Assembly (NCBI RefSeq): GCF_030812785.1
Contig: NZ_JAUSTJ010000003.1
Coordinates: 620,001-684,000 of the forward strand
Length of the DNA: 64,000 nucleotides
Source: Sphingomonas kyeonggiensis
Lineage (GTDB): Bacteria; Pseudomonadota; Alphaproteobacteria; Sphingomonadales; Sphingomonadaceae
Reading direction: 5' to 3'
Shown here: in pieces, positions 47,532 to 56,628 of the stretch
Layout of the letters: each line of letters opens with the position of its first letter
How positions within the stretch are numbered: position 1 is the stretch's first letter
Notes under the pieces: generated by a model
What the model was told of the DNA's origin: nothing
Databases searched by the model: none
Seen by the model: the letters and a program-made list of their open reading frames with translations, nothing else
Position numbers and translations under genes: made by a program

Positions 47532-49033
47532 CCGACAATCGCAACATCCGCTCGATCCTCATCGTCGGCGGCGGCACCGCCGGCTGGATGACCGCCGCCA
47601 CCCTCTCGCGCATCCTCGGCCCCGACTATGCGAAGATCACCCTGGTCGAGAGCGACGAGATCGGCATCATCGGCGTCGGCGAGGCGACTATCCCCCAGAT
47701 GGCGACCTTCAACCGCATGCTCGGCCTCGACGAGGACCAGTTCGTCCGCGAGACCAAGGGCAGCTTCAAGCTCGGCATCCAGTTCGTGAACTGGGGCCGC
47801 GTCGGCCACCGCTATTTCCACCCCTTCGGCAAATACGGCCTCGACATGAAGGGGGTGTCCTTCCACGCCTATTATCTCCGCCTGCGTCAATTGGGCGAGG
47901 CGCCGGACGTCGATGACTGGTCGCTCCAGGCGATGGCGGCGCGCGACGACAAGTTCATGCGCAGCATCGACGCGGGCAACTCCCCGCTCTCCGAAATCGC
48001 CTATGCCTATCATTTCGACGCCGGCCTCTACGCCAAGTTCCTCCGCCGTTATGCCGAGAAGGGCGGGGTCACCCGCCGCGAAGGCAAGATCGTCGACGTG
48101 AAGCTGCGCGGCGAGGACGGCTTCGTCCAGTCGGTCCAGCTCGAGGACGGCTCTCAGCTCGAGGCCGACCTGTTCATCGACTGCTCGGGCTTTCGCGGCC
48201 TGATCATCGAGCAGGCGCTCAAGGCGGGCTATACCGACTGGTCGCAATATCTCCCCTGCAACCGTGCCATCGCCGTGCCCTGCGCCAGCGTCGACGCCTG
48301 GACGCCCTATACCCGCAGCACCGCGCATAGTGCCGGCTGGCAATGGCGCATCCCGCTCCAGCACCGGATCGGCAACGGCCATGTCTTCTGCTCGGATTAC
48401 ATGTCCGACGACGAGGCGACCGCGATCCTGATGGCCAATCTCGACGGCGAGCCGCTCGCCGATCCGCGCACCGTCCCGTTCAAGACCGGCCATCGCAACC
48501 GCATGTGGGTCAAGAACTGCGTCGCCATGGGCCTGTCCGGCGGCTTCCTCGAGCCGCTCGAATCCACTTCGATCTGGCTGATCCAGTCGGGCCTGTCGCG
48601 CTTCCTGACCATGTTCCCGGACCGCGACTTCAACCAGGCCGATATCGATCGCTACAACCGCATCATGCAGACCGACTATGAGGAGATCCGCGACTTCCTC
48701 GTCCTCCATTACCACGCCACCGAGCGCACCGATTCCCCCTTCTGGGACTATTGCCGCACGATGGAGATCCCCGAGCGGCTCGCCGAGAAGATGCGCGTGT
48801 TCCGCACGCACGGCCGCGCCTTCCGCGAGAATGAGGAGCTGTTCAACGACACCAGCTGGTTCGCGGTGATGCTCGGCCAGCTCATGGAGCCGGCCGGCCA
48901 CGATCCGGTCGCCGATGTCATGTCGCTCGAAGAGACCCGCGACCGGCTCGCCCATATCCGCGAGGCCATCGCCAATTCCGCCGACTACATGCCCAAACAC
49001 CGCGATTTCATCCGGGAGCATTGCGCAGCATGA
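47528..49033 (+). CDS. Flavin-dependent halogenase-like protein 4
   Basis: A 501-residue paralogue with GGGTAGWM, Lys81 in GSFKLGIQF, GWQWRIPL and EPLESTSIWLI, so all halogenase hallmarks are kept. It differs from 1 and 3 in the substrate-facing region after FVNWGRVGHRYFHPFG (KYGLDMKGVSFHAYYLRLRQ). Its stop overlaps the ATG of the GH43 gene (ATGA), so the halogenase run is translationally linked to a xylan-degrading enzyme. Confidence 0.92.
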   Translation: MTDNRNIRSILIVGGGTAGWMTAATLSRILGPDYAKITLVESDEIGIIGVGEATIPQMATFNRMLGLDEDQFVRETKGSFKLGIQFVNWGRVGHRYFHPFGKYGLDMKGVSFHAYYLRLRQLGEAPDVDDWSLQAMAARDDKFMRSIDAGNSPLSEIAYAYHFDAGLYAKFLRRYAEKGGVTRREGKIVDVKLRGEDGFVQSVQLEDGSQLEADLFIDCSGFRGLIIEQALKAGYTDWSQYLPCNRAIAVPCASVDAWTPYTRSTAHSAGWQWRIPLQHRIGNGHVFCSDYMSDDEATAILMANLDGEPLADPRTVPFKTGHRNRMWVKNCVAMGLSGGFLEPLESTSIWLIQSGLSRFLTMFPDRDFNQADIDRYNRIMQTDYEEIRDFLVLHYHATERTDSPFWDYCRTMEIPERLAEKMRVFRTHGRAFRENEELFNDTSWFAVMLGQLMEPAGHDPVADVMSLEETRDRLAHIREAIANSADYMPKHRDFIREHCAA

Positions 49034-50781
49034 GCATCTCTTCTTCGTCATCCCCCCTTACTCCGTCATCCCCGCGCAGGCGGGGATCCAGGGTTTCTCT
49101 GCTGCGGCGCTTGGGGCTCTGGATCCCCGCCTGCGCGGGGATGACGATGGGGATGGTGACCCCCGCCACCGCCCAGCCCGTCGCGACCTTCTCCAGCTTC
49201 ACCTATAGCGGCAAGGACGCCTCGGACCTGCTCACCGCCGGCCCGAACGACTATCGCAACCCGGTCCTCAAGGGCTTCTACCCCGATCCCAGCGTCACCC
49301 GCGTCGGCGACGATTTCTACCTGGTCAATTCCACCTTCAGCTGGTTCCCCGGCATCCCGGTCTTCCACAGCCGCGATCTCGTCCACTGGACCCAGATCGG
49401 CAACGCGATCGACCGGCCGGGCCAGCTCGATTTCAAGCAGCTCGGCCTGTCGCGCGGCGTCTTCGCGCCGTCGATCCAGGCCAAGGACGGGATCTTCTAC
49501 CTGCTCAACACCTGCGTCGATTGCGGCGGCAATTTCCTGCTGACTGCCAGGAACCCTGCGGGGCCCTGGTCCGACCCGGTCTGGCTGCCCGATCTCGAAG
49601 GCGGCATCGATCCCTCGATGTTCTTCGATGACGACGGCCGGGCCTGGGTGGTCAACAACGGCCCGCCCGAAGGCACGCCGCTCTACCAGGGCCACCGCGC
49701 CATCTGGATCCAGGAGTTCGACCGCAAGACGCTGAAGACCTTCGGCCCGCGCAAGGTGCTGGTGAACGGCGGCATCGACCTCTCGAAGAAGCCGATCTGG
49801 ATCGAGGGCCCGCACATCTTCAAGAAGGACGGCTGGTATTATCTCAGCTGCGCCGAGGGCGGCACCGCCGAGGGCCACAGCCAGGTGATCCTGCGCTCGA
49901 AGAACGTCACCGGCCCCTATGAGGCATGGAGCGGCAACCCGATCCTCACCCAGCGCGACTTGGCCGCTGACCGGGCGATGCCGATCACCTCGGCCGGCCA
50001 TGCCCAGCTCGTCACCACGCCGGACGGCAAATGGTGGGCGACCTTCCTCGCCGTGCGCCCGTACGAGGGAGATTTCTACACCACCGGCCGCGAGACCTTC
50101 CTGCTGCCGGTTGAGTGGAAGGATGGCTGGCCAGTGATCCTCCCGCCGGCCACCGCGATCCCCTGGACGCATGCCAGGCCCGCATTGCCCCAGGGCAAGG
50201 TCCCGATCCCCACTTCGGGCGCCTTCACCCTGCGCGACGATTTCCGCGGCAAGCTCCCGGCCTATTGGATGATGCTGCGCAATCCCCGCGACGACTGGTA
50301 CCGCACCGGCGCCGCCGGCCTGATGCTCAAGGCACGGCCGATAGGTCTGGGAGACAACGCCAACCCAAGCTTCCTCGCCCGCCGCCAGCAGCACACCAAT
50401 GCCGTGGCCGAGACCGCGGTGCAGTTCGCGCCGGAGAAGGAAGGCGACCGCGCCGGCCTCGTCGTGCTGCAGAACGACGATTACTGGTTCTTCGTCGGCC
50501 GCAAGCGGGTGAACGGCAAGGACGTGATCACGGTCGACCAGCGCGAAGGGCCGACCAGGCCCAGGCTCGGCAAGACGCTCTTCACCGCCGCCGCGCCCGC
50601 CGGCACGGTCAGGCTGCGCATCGCGGTGCAGGGCCGCAGCTACGCCTTCAGCTATGCCGCGCCGGGCGCCCGGCCGGCCTGGAAGCCGCTCGGCAAGGTC
50701 GAGACCGACAGCCTGACCACCAAGGTCGCCGGCGGTTTCGTCGGCTCGGTCTTCGGCCTGTTCGCTGGGGCAGGGGAGTGA
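49030..50781 (+). CDS. GH43 beta-xylosidase/alpha-L-arabinofuranosidase, exported
   Basis: The 583-residue product has a five-bladed GH43 domain at about 70-390: catalytic base Asp in GFYPDPSVTRVGDDFYLVNS, family block FSWFPGIPVFHSRDLVHW, pKa-modulating Asp in GGIDPSMFFDDDG, and acid Glu in IWIEGPHIFKKDG. A C-terminal beta-sandwich (about 400-583) is typical of GH43 xylosidases. The N-terminal 48 residues form a long signal peptide (cleavage near ATA-QP), and residues about 12-39 of it are coded by a bounded palindrome. ATG 49030 overlaps the halogenase stop. Releases xylose or arabinose from xylo-oligosaccharides. Confidence 0.93.
   Translation: MSISSSSSPLTPSSPRRRGSRVSLLRRLGLWIPACAGMTMGMVTPATAQPVATFSSFTYSGKDASDLLTAGPNDYRNPVLKGFYPDPSVTRVGDDFYLVNSTFSWFPGIPVFHSRDLVHWTQIGNAIDRPGQLDFKQLGLSRGVFAPSIQAKDGIFYLLNTCVDCGGNFLLTARNPAGPWSDPVWLPDLEGGIDPSMFFDDDGRAWVVNNGPPEGTPLYQGHRAIWIQEFDRKTLKTFGPRKVLVNGGIDLSKKPIWIEGPHIFKKDGWYYLSCAEGGTAEGHSQVILRSKNVTGPYEAWSGNPILTQRDLAADRAMPITSAGHAQLVTTPDGKWWATFLAVRPYEGDFYTTGRETFLLPVEWKDGWPVILPPATAIPWTHARPALPQGKVPIPTSGAFTLRDDFRGKLPAYWMMLRNPRDDWYRTGAAGLMLKARPIGLGDNANPSFLARRQQHTNAVAETAVQFAPEKEGDRAGLVVLQNDDYWFFVGRKRVNGKDVITVDQREGPTRPRLGKTLFTAAAPAGTVRLRIAVQGRSYAFSYAAPGARPAWKPLGKVETDSLTTKVAGGFVGSVFGLFAGAGE
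49065..49145. repeat. Bounded palindrome, family A, inside the GH43 reading frame
   Basis: GTCATCCCCGCGCAGGCGGG at the left and CCCGCCTGCGCGGGGATGAC at the right, 81 bp in total, the same length as the copy at 1427. Because 81 is a multiple of three it leaves the GH43 frame open and codes SSPRRRGSR at one end and WIPACAGMT at the other. Confidence 0.9.
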
Positions 50782-50791
50782 GGCATCCAGA

Positions 50792-50941
50792 AATTCCTCC
50801 CCGGAACGGGGAGGGGGACCGCTGCCGAAGGCAGTGGTGGAGGGGGCCCGCTTTCCATCAGCATCATCGTTCGAGGAGGGCGGGCCCCCTCCACCAAGCC
50901 GCTGCGCGTCTTGGTCCCCCTCCCCGTTCCGGGGAGGAATT
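50792..50941. repeat. Bounded palindrome, family C (CTCCCCGGAACGGGGAG type)
   Basis: AATTCCTCCCCGGAACGGGG at the left is mirrored exactly by CCCCGTTCCGGGGAGGAATT at the right, with inner GGAGGGGGCCCG/CGGGCCCCCTCC arms. Its last bases are GGAGGAATT, which run straight into the GH9 start region. Confidence 0.9.
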
Positions 50942-52727
50942 GCGGGCTCGCTTTGCAGTTCTAGTCCTTGCGCCCCTCCTCACCGCGGCCGCCGCACCCG
51001 ACCCGGTCATCAACCTCAACCAGCTCGGCTTCCAGCCCGGCGACCCCAAGGCCGCGATCGTCGAGGCCGAAGGCGCCCCGCTCGACTGGCAACTGATCGA
51101 CGCCACCGGCAACCCCGTCGCCAGCGGCAAGGCCCAGCCCTTCGGCCCCGACGCCGCCTCGGGCGCGACCATCCAGCGCATCGATTTCTCCAGCTTCAAC
51201 ACAGTCGGCAGCGGCTACCGCATCCGCATCGGCGCCAGCGAGAGCGCGCCCTTCGACATCCGGCCCAATCTCTACCGCCCGCTCGCCCGCGACGCGCTCG
51301 CCTTCTTCTACCACCAGCGCGCCGGCATCCCGATCGAGGCGCGCATCGTCGGCGAGAAATGGGCACGCCCCGCCGGCCATGTCCGCGAGGTCGCGAAATG
51401 CTTCGCCGGCAAGGACGAGCGCGGCACCGAATGGACCGGCTGCCCCTACAGCCTCGACGTGACCGGCGGCTGGTACGATGCCGGCGACCACGGCAAGTAC
51501 GTCGTCAATGGCGGCATCTCGCTATGGACATTGCTCAACGCCTATGAGGGTAATCCCCAGGCGCTCCGGCAGGCCCCCAACGGCGCCCCTGGCCTGCTCG
51601 CCGAAGCCCGCTACGAGATGGAGTTCCTGCTCAGGATGCAGGTCCCGGAGGGCACCCGGCTGCGCGTGCCCGTCGGCAAGCCCCGGCCGGTACCGGGCAA
51701 GCCCGCCTGGGAAACCGCGCCGCCGCCCGTTGCCGAGATCGAGGCCTCGGGCATGGCGCACCAGAAGGTCGCCGATCGTGCCTGGACGGCGCTGCCCACG
51801 CCGCCGCAAAGCGACACGCAGGAACGGCTGCTCTATCCGCCCACCACTGCCGCGACGCTCAACCTCGCCGCCACCGCCGCACAGTGCGCCCGGGTCTGGC
51901 GGAAGACGGACCCCGGTTTCGCCGCACGCTGTCTCGCCGCCGCCGAGCGCGCTTTCGCCGCGGCGAAGCGCAACCCGGAAGTGTACGCCACCAACAGCTT
52001 CACCGGCTCGGGCGGCTATGGCGACAATGACGTGTCCGACGAATTCTACTGGGCCGCAGCCGAGCTGTTCGCCACCACCCGCAAGCCGGAATATCGCGCG
52101 GCGGTCGAGGCCTCGCCCCATTTCCGCGGGGAGGCCGGCGAGCCCGGTTGGCCTCAGGTCGCCACGCTCGGCACGATCACCCTCGCGACCCAGCCCGACC
52201 TGCTGCCCGCTGCCGAGACCGATCGCCTGCGCGCCAGCCTGGTCGCCGCCGCCGATCGCTTCCTCGCCGACACCCGGGCCGGCGGCTACCGGATCCCGTT
52301 CCCCAATCGCTATGGCTGGGGTTCCAATTCGAACCTGCTCAACCGCGCGATGCTGCTCGGCCTGGCCTTCGACCTGACCGGCAACGCGAAATACCGGGCA
52401 GGGGTGATCGACGTCGCCGACTATCTGCTCGGCCGCAATCCGAACCGCGTCTCCTATGTCAGCGGCTATGGCAGCATCTCGATGCGCAACCCGCATCACC
52501 GCTTCTGGGCGCCGTCGCTCGATCCAAAACTCCCCGGCCCGCCGCCGGGCGTGCTCTCGGGCGGCCCCAATGCCACGGCAATGGCCGATCCGGTCGCGAT
52601 GAAGCTCAAGGGCCGCTGCGCGCCACAACGCTGCTGGGCGGACGACGTCCACGCCTATGCGCTTAACGAAGTCGCGATCAACTGGAACGCGCCGCTGGTA
52701 TGGGTGGCGGCGTGGTTGGCTGAGTAA
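50940..52727 (+). CDS. GH9 endoglucanase-type glycosidase, exported
   Basis: A 595-residue product if started at TTG 50940. The signal peptide is LRARFAVLVLAPLLTAAAAP. Then comes an N-terminal Ig-like CelD_N domain (INLNQLGFQPGDPKAAIVEA) and the (alpha/alpha)6 GH9 domain with GGWYDAGDHGKYVVNGG (catalytic Asp pair), GRNPNRVSYVSGYG, NPHHR and the C-terminal NEVAINWNAPLVW (catalytic Glu). GH9 enzymes usually act on beta-1,4-glucans; in this xylan locus it may act on mixed-linkage glucan or xyloglucan. No ATG or GTG fits the signal peptide; the TTG overlaps the end of a repeat. Confidence 0.88.
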   Translation: MRARFAVLVLAPLLTAAAAPDPVINLNQLGFQPGDPKAAIVEAEGAPLDWQLIDATGNPVASGKAQPFGPDAASGATIQRIDFSSFNTVGSGYRIRIGASESAPFDIRPNLYRPLARDALAFFYHQRAGIPIEARIVGEKWARPAGHVREVAKCFAGKDERGTEWTGCPYSLDVTGGWYDAGDHGKYVVNGGISLWTLLNAYEGNPQALRQAPNGAPGLLAEARYEMEFLLRMQVPEGTRLRVPVGKPRPVPGKPAWETAPPPVAEIEASGMAHQKVADRAWTALPTPPQSDTQERLLYPPTTAATLNLAATAAQCARVWRKTDPGFAARCLAAAERAFAAAKRNPEVYATNSFTGSGGYGDNDVSDEFYWAAAELFATTRKPEYRAAVEASPHFRGEAGEPGWPQVATLGTITLATQPDLLPAAETDRLRASLVAAADRFLADTRAGGYRIPFPNRYGWGSNSNLLNRAMLLGLAFDLTGNAKYRAGVIDVADYLLGRNPNRVSYVSGYGSISMRNPHHRFWAPSLDPKLPGPPPGVLSGGPNATAMADPVAMKLKGRCAPQRCWADDVHAYALNEVAINWNAPLVWVAAWLAE

Positions 52728-52869
52728 AATCCTCCCTCGCGAAGCGGGGGAGGGGGACCGCCGCCAAAGGCGGTGGTGGAGGGGGTCTAGCCGCGAGCGC
52801 GTCGCTCGCTGAGCCGCCCCCTCCGTCGCGCTACGCGCGCCACCTCCCCCGCTTGCGCGAGGGAGGATT
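52728..52869. repeat. Bounded palindrome, family C variant
   Basis: AATCCTCCCTCGCGAAGCGG at the left and GCTTGCGCGAGGGAGGATT at the right, with CCGCCAAAGGCGGTGGTGGAGG inside. It exactly fills the gap between convergent GH9 and GH3 genes. Confidence 0.88.
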
Positions 52870-52872
52870 CGC

Positions 52873-55263
52873 CTATTTCACGGTAAGAACAGTGCTCTTC
52901 AAATCCACCGAATTCGGCCCTGCCGAGATCGTGAACGTCCCCGGCTCGACGACCCGCTTCATCGCCACGTTCCACAGCGACAAATCCTTCGGCGTCAGCT
53001 CGAACGAAACCGTCTTCCTCTCGCCCGGCTGCAGCGTCACCCGCTGGAACCGCTTGAGCTCGATCAGCGGCCGGGTGACGCTCGCCTCGTCGTCGCGGAC
53101 ATAGAGCTGGACCACCTCGTCACCGGCGCGCTTGCCGGTGTTGGTCACGTCCACCTTCACGGTGACATTATCGGCGATCCCGATCGTGCCCGTGCCCAGC
53201 ACCGGCGTACCCATCTCGAAGCTTGAGTAGCTCAGGCCATAGCCGAACGGGTAGAGCGGGCTGGTGTCGCCGAACAGATAGCCGCGCCGCGCGGTGGGCT
53301 TCCTGTTGTAGTAGATCGGCAGCTGGCCGACGCTGCGCGCGATCGACACGGGCAGCTTGCCGCCCGGGTTGAACCGGCCGAACACCACATCGGCCAGCGC
53401 GTTGCCGGTCTGCTCGCCCAGATACCAGCCCTCGATCAGCGCCGGTGCCTTCTCGGCGAGATAGTTGACCGCATAGGGCCGGCCGTTGAGCAGGATCACC
53501 ACCACCGGCTTGCCGAGCGCGAAGATCTCCTTCGCCAGCTGGTCCTGCGGCCCGGGCAGGTCGAGCGTGTCGCTGTCGCCCAGATGCTCGTCGGCCCAGG
53601 CCTCGCGGCTCAGCGCCTCGTTGCCGCCCAGCACCATCACCACGACATCGGCGTCCTTCGCCGCCGCCACCGCGTCGGCACGCAGCTTGTCGTTGGTCGC
53701 CGCGTCGGTCAGCACCACCTTGTCCTGCGCCCAGACATGGCCCTCGGTCAGGCGCACGCCTTCCGAATAGTCGACCTGGAACTTGCCCTTGCCCTCGGCC
53801 TGCATCGCCTCCAGCACCGAGACGACATGGTTCGGCACGTCCGAATAGCCGCCGATCGGCGTATCCTTGGCATGCGTGCCGATCACCGCCATCTTCCTGA
53901 TGCCGGCAGCATCCAGCGGCAGCAGGCCATTGGCGTTCTTCAGCAGCACCACCGATTCCCGCGCCGCCTGGCGTGCGAGGGCGATGGCTTCCGGCGTGTT
54001 GGTCTTCTTCGCCGCGGTCTTCACATCGGCATAGGGATTCTCGAACAGCCCGCCCTCGAACTTCATCTCGAGCACGCGGCGCACCGCATTGTCGATCTGG
54101 CCCTGGCTGACCTTGCCCTCGCGGACCAGCTGGATGAGGAAGTTGAATCCCTCCCCGTCCGGCGTCTCGACATCGACACCCGCATCGATCGCCCGTGCGC
54201 CGGCGTCCTTGACGTCCTTGAACATCTTGTGGCGCGTCACGAGCTCGCGCACCGCGAAATAGTCGCTGACCACCGCGCCCTTGAAGCCCCATTCGCCGCG
54301 CAGCACGTCGTGGAGCAGCCATTTGTTGGCATGGCTCGGGATGCCGTCGATCTCGTTGTAGCTCGCCATCACCGCGCGCACCGGCAGCTGGGTCACCGCG
54401 CTCTCGAACGGCGGGAAGAAGTCCTCGCGCAGCGTCCGCTCGCCGAGCGAGGCCGGGCCGATATTGGTGCCGTTCTCCGGCTGGCCGTGCCCGGTCATGT
54501 GCTTGAGCGTGACGAACACCTTGTCCTTGGCCAGCGGCAGCGTCGTGCCCTGGAAGCCGCGGATCGCCGCCAGCCCCATCTCGCTGACCAGGTACGGATC
54601 CTCGCCATAGGTCTCCTCGATGCGACCCCAGCGCGGATCGCGCGCCACGTCGACCACCGGCGCCAGCACCAGATTGGCGCCGCGCGCCCGCGCCTCGGAC
54701 GCGGCGACGCTGAACACCTTCTCCAGCAGCGCCGGATCCCAGGTCGAGGCGAGGCCGATCGACTGCGGGAAGCTCGTCGCCCCCGGCGCCACGAGCCCGT
54801 GCAGCGCCTCCTCGTGCATGATCATCGGGATACCGAGCCGGGTCTTCTCCACCGCCCATTTCTGCGCGGCGTTGACATAGGTCGCGGTGTCCGCCGGGTT
54901 GCGGTTGCCCACGCCCGCCGCCGCGCCTGCTGCGCCATTGGCCGCCGGCGTCACGCCGCGCCGGTCGGACGGGCGCGAGACCATGCCCAGGCCGTTGGGG
55001 AAGGCCTGGCTCGCCTTGGCGGGATCGAAGTCCCCCGCCGCGGTCTGGATCCTGTCCTTGTGCTCCCAGATCGCCACCAGCTGCGCGACCTTCTCCTCCA
55101 GCGTCATCCGCGCGAGCAGGTCGTCGACGCGCGCATCCACGCTCTGGCCGGCGTCCTTGTAGAGCGGCTTGCCGGCCTGCGCGGTCTGCGCCTGGGCGGC
55201 AAGCACCGGGGTCAGCGCCGTGGCGGCGATGGCAAGCGCGGCGATGCGGCGGAAATTACGCAC
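52873..55263 (-). CDS. GH3 beta-glucosidase/beta-xylosidase, exported
   Basis: The 796-residue product has a signal peptide (MRNFRRIAALAIAATALTPV, cleavage near AQA-QT). Domains: GH3 N-terminal barrel (about 45-390) with KHMTGHG and the nucleophile Asp334 in VVSDYFAV; GH3 C-terminal domain with GGNEALSREAW; and a C-terminal fibronectin-like domain ending in YVRDDEASVTRPL. It hydrolyses terminal beta-linked glucose or xylose. Located beyond the convergent repeat, with its own LacI-type operator 54 bp upstream, divergent from the LacI gene. Confidence 0.95.
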   Translation of the reverse strand: MRNFRRIAALAIAATALTPVLAAQAQTAQAGKPLYKDAGQSVDARVDDLLARMTLEEKVAQLVAIWEHKDRIQTAAGDFDPAKASQAFPNGLGMVSRPSDRRGVTPAANGAAGAAAGVGNRNPADTATYVNAAQKWAVEKTRLGIPMIMHEEALHGLVAPGATSFPQSIGLASTWDPALLEKVFSVAASEARARGANLVLAPVVDVARDPRWGRIEETYGEDPYLVSEMGLAAIRGFQGTTLPLAKDKVFVTLKHMTGHGQPENGTNIGPASLGERTLREDFFPPFESAVTQLPVRAVMASYNEIDGIPSHANKWLLHDVLRGEWGFKGAVVSDYFAVRELVTRHKMFKDVKDAGARAIDAGVDVETPDGEGFNFLIQLVREGKVSQGQIDNAVRRVLEMKFEGGLFENPYADVKTAAKKTNTPEAIALARQAARESVVLLKNANGLLPLDAAGIRKMAVIGTHAKDTPIGGYSDVPNHVVSVLEAMQAEGKGKFQVDYSEGVRLTEGHVWAQDKVVLTDAATNDKLRADAVAAAKDADVVVMVLGGNEALSREAWADEHLGDSDTLDLPGPQDQLAKEIFALGKPVVVILLNGRPYAVNYLAEKAPALIEGWYLGEQTGNALADVVFGRFNPGGKLPVSIARSVGQLPIYYNRKPTARRGYLFGDTSPLYPFGYGLSYSSFEMGTPVLGTGTIGIADNVTVKVDVTNTGKRAGDEVVQLYVRDDEASVTRPLIELKRFQRVTLQPGERKTVSFELTPKDLSLWNVAMKRVVEPGTFTISAGPNSVDLKSTVLTVK

Positions 55264-55316
55264 GTTCCTCTCCCTCTGGTGGATCGCGGCGCTCGGGCGC
55301 CGGTCTGTTCCGAATA

Positions 55317-55330
55317 TGGTAGCGCTATCA
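55317..55330. promoter_or_regulatory. LacI-type operator between GH3 and lacI
   Basis: TGGTAGCGCTATCA, one mismatch from a perfect palindrome and from the site at 35997. It lies 54 bp before the GH3 start and 80 bp before the LacI regulator start, so it can serve repression of GH3 and autoregulation. Confidence 0.85.
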
Positions 55331-55410
55331 ATATCAGCGCCGATCCCGCACGGTCAACCGCGACGCACGCCCGATTGCATTATTGCTAATCGCAGCATAT
55401 CCCCGAAACA

Positions 55411-56499
55411 ATGAGCAGACCCAGCCGTAGAAGCCGAGGCACGGTCACCGTCCAGGATGTCGCACGCGCCGCCGGCGTGTCGGCCATGACGGTGTCTCGC
55501 GTGGTCAACGGCGGATCCAATGTTAGGGAAACAACCCGCCAGGCCGTCCTCGAGGCGATCGCCAAGCTCAACTATTCGCCCAACAGCGCGGCGCGCAGCC
55601 TCGCGGCGGGCGAGGCGACCCAGATCGGCCTGCTCTATTCGAACCCGTCGGCGGCCTATCTCTCGCAATTCCTGATCGGCGCGCTGGCCGCGGCCCGCCG
55701 CGCCGGCTGCCACCTGGTCCTCGAGGCCTGTGAAGGCGAGCGCGCCGACGAGCAGGCCGAGGCCACCCGCCAGTTCGCCGCCACCAGCGTCGAGGGCGTG
55801 ATCCTGCCGCCGCCGCTCTCCGAGGCCGCGCCCGTCCGCGCCGAGCTCGAGACCGCCGGCATCCCCTGGGTATCGGTCGCCATGGGCCTGCCGCCCGAGC
55901 GCAGCCTCAACGTCCGCATCGACGATGCCGCAGCCGCCGCCGCGATGACGAAGCACCTGATCGACCTCGGCCACCGCCGCATCGGCTTCATCCGCGGCAA
56001 CCCCAACCAGACCTCGTCGGCCGAGCGCCATCGCGGCTTCGTCGAGGCGGTCGAGGCCGCCGGGCTCGACATCAAGGCGATGCCGGTCGAGCAGGGCTAT
56101 TTCACCTTCCGCTCAGGCATCGTCGCCGCCGAGCGGCTGCTCGACCGCAAGGATCCGCCCACCGCGATCTTCGCCTCGAACGACGACATGGCCGCGGCTG
56201 CGGTCGGCGTCGCGCACCGCCGCGGGCTGCACGTGCCGCAGGACATCAGCATCGTCGGCTTCGACGATACCGCGCTCGCCACCACCATGTGGCCCGAGCT
56301 GACCACCGTCCGCCAGCCGATCGCCGCCATGGCCGAGAGCGCGCTCACCCTGCTCCTCGCCCGGCTCCGTGCCCACCGCGCCGGCACCACCGACAAGCTC
56401 GAGGAGCAGGTCCTCGATTTCGAGCTGATCCAGCGCGAATCCTGCGGCCCGCCCCCGGGCGCGGGCAGGCCGGCCCCGACCAAGACGGTCCGGCGCTAG
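55411..56499 (+). CDS. LacI-family transcriptional regulator of the xylan regulon
   Basis: The 362-residue product has a LacI helix-turn-helix and hinge (VTVQDVARAAGVSAMTVSRV, NYSPNSAARSLA) followed by a periplasmic-binding-protein-like effector domain with FIRGNPNQTSSAERHRGF and ISIVGFDDTALATTMWPELT. It lies inside the xylan island, and the AGCGCT-centred palindromes around it are the expected target type. The effector is probably a xylose- or xylo-oligosaccharide-derived sugar. Repression relieved by sugar is the usual mode. Confidence 0.93.
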   Translation: MSRPSRRSRGTVTVQDVARAAGVSAMTVSRVVNGGSNVRETTRQAVLEAIAKLNYSPNSAARSLAAGEATQIGLLYSNPSAAYLSQFLIGALAAARRAGCHLVLEACEGERADEQAEATRQFAATSVEGVILPPPLSEAAPVRAELETAGIPWVSVAMGLPPERSLNVRIDDAAAAAAMTKHLIDLGHRRIGFIRGNPNQTSSAERHRGFVEAVEAAGLDIKAMPVEQGYFTFRSGIVAAERLLDRKDPPTAIFASNDDMAAAAVGVAHRRGLHVPQDISIVGFDDTALATTMWPELTTVRQPIAAMAESALTLLLARLRAHRAGTTDKLEEQVLDFELIQRESCGPPPGAGRPAPTKTVRR

Positions 56500-56523
56500 G
56501 CGGTTATCGCCATTCCACTAGCC

Positions 56524-56628
56524 GTCACCCCCGCGAAAGCGGGGGCCCATCTCGTGCGCGATCGGCAGATACAACCGGTGCGTTGCGGGAAAGTACGGGA
56601 GATGGGTCCCCGCTTTCGCGGGGATGAC
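56524..56628. repeat. Bounded palindrome, family A
   Basis: GTCACCCCCGCGAAAGCGGG and mirrored CCGCTTTCGCGGGGATGAC with inner CCCATCTC/GAGATGGG arms; nearly identical to the copies at 9684 and 33461. Located after the LacI gene, upstream of the sugar porter promoter. Confidence 0.88.
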
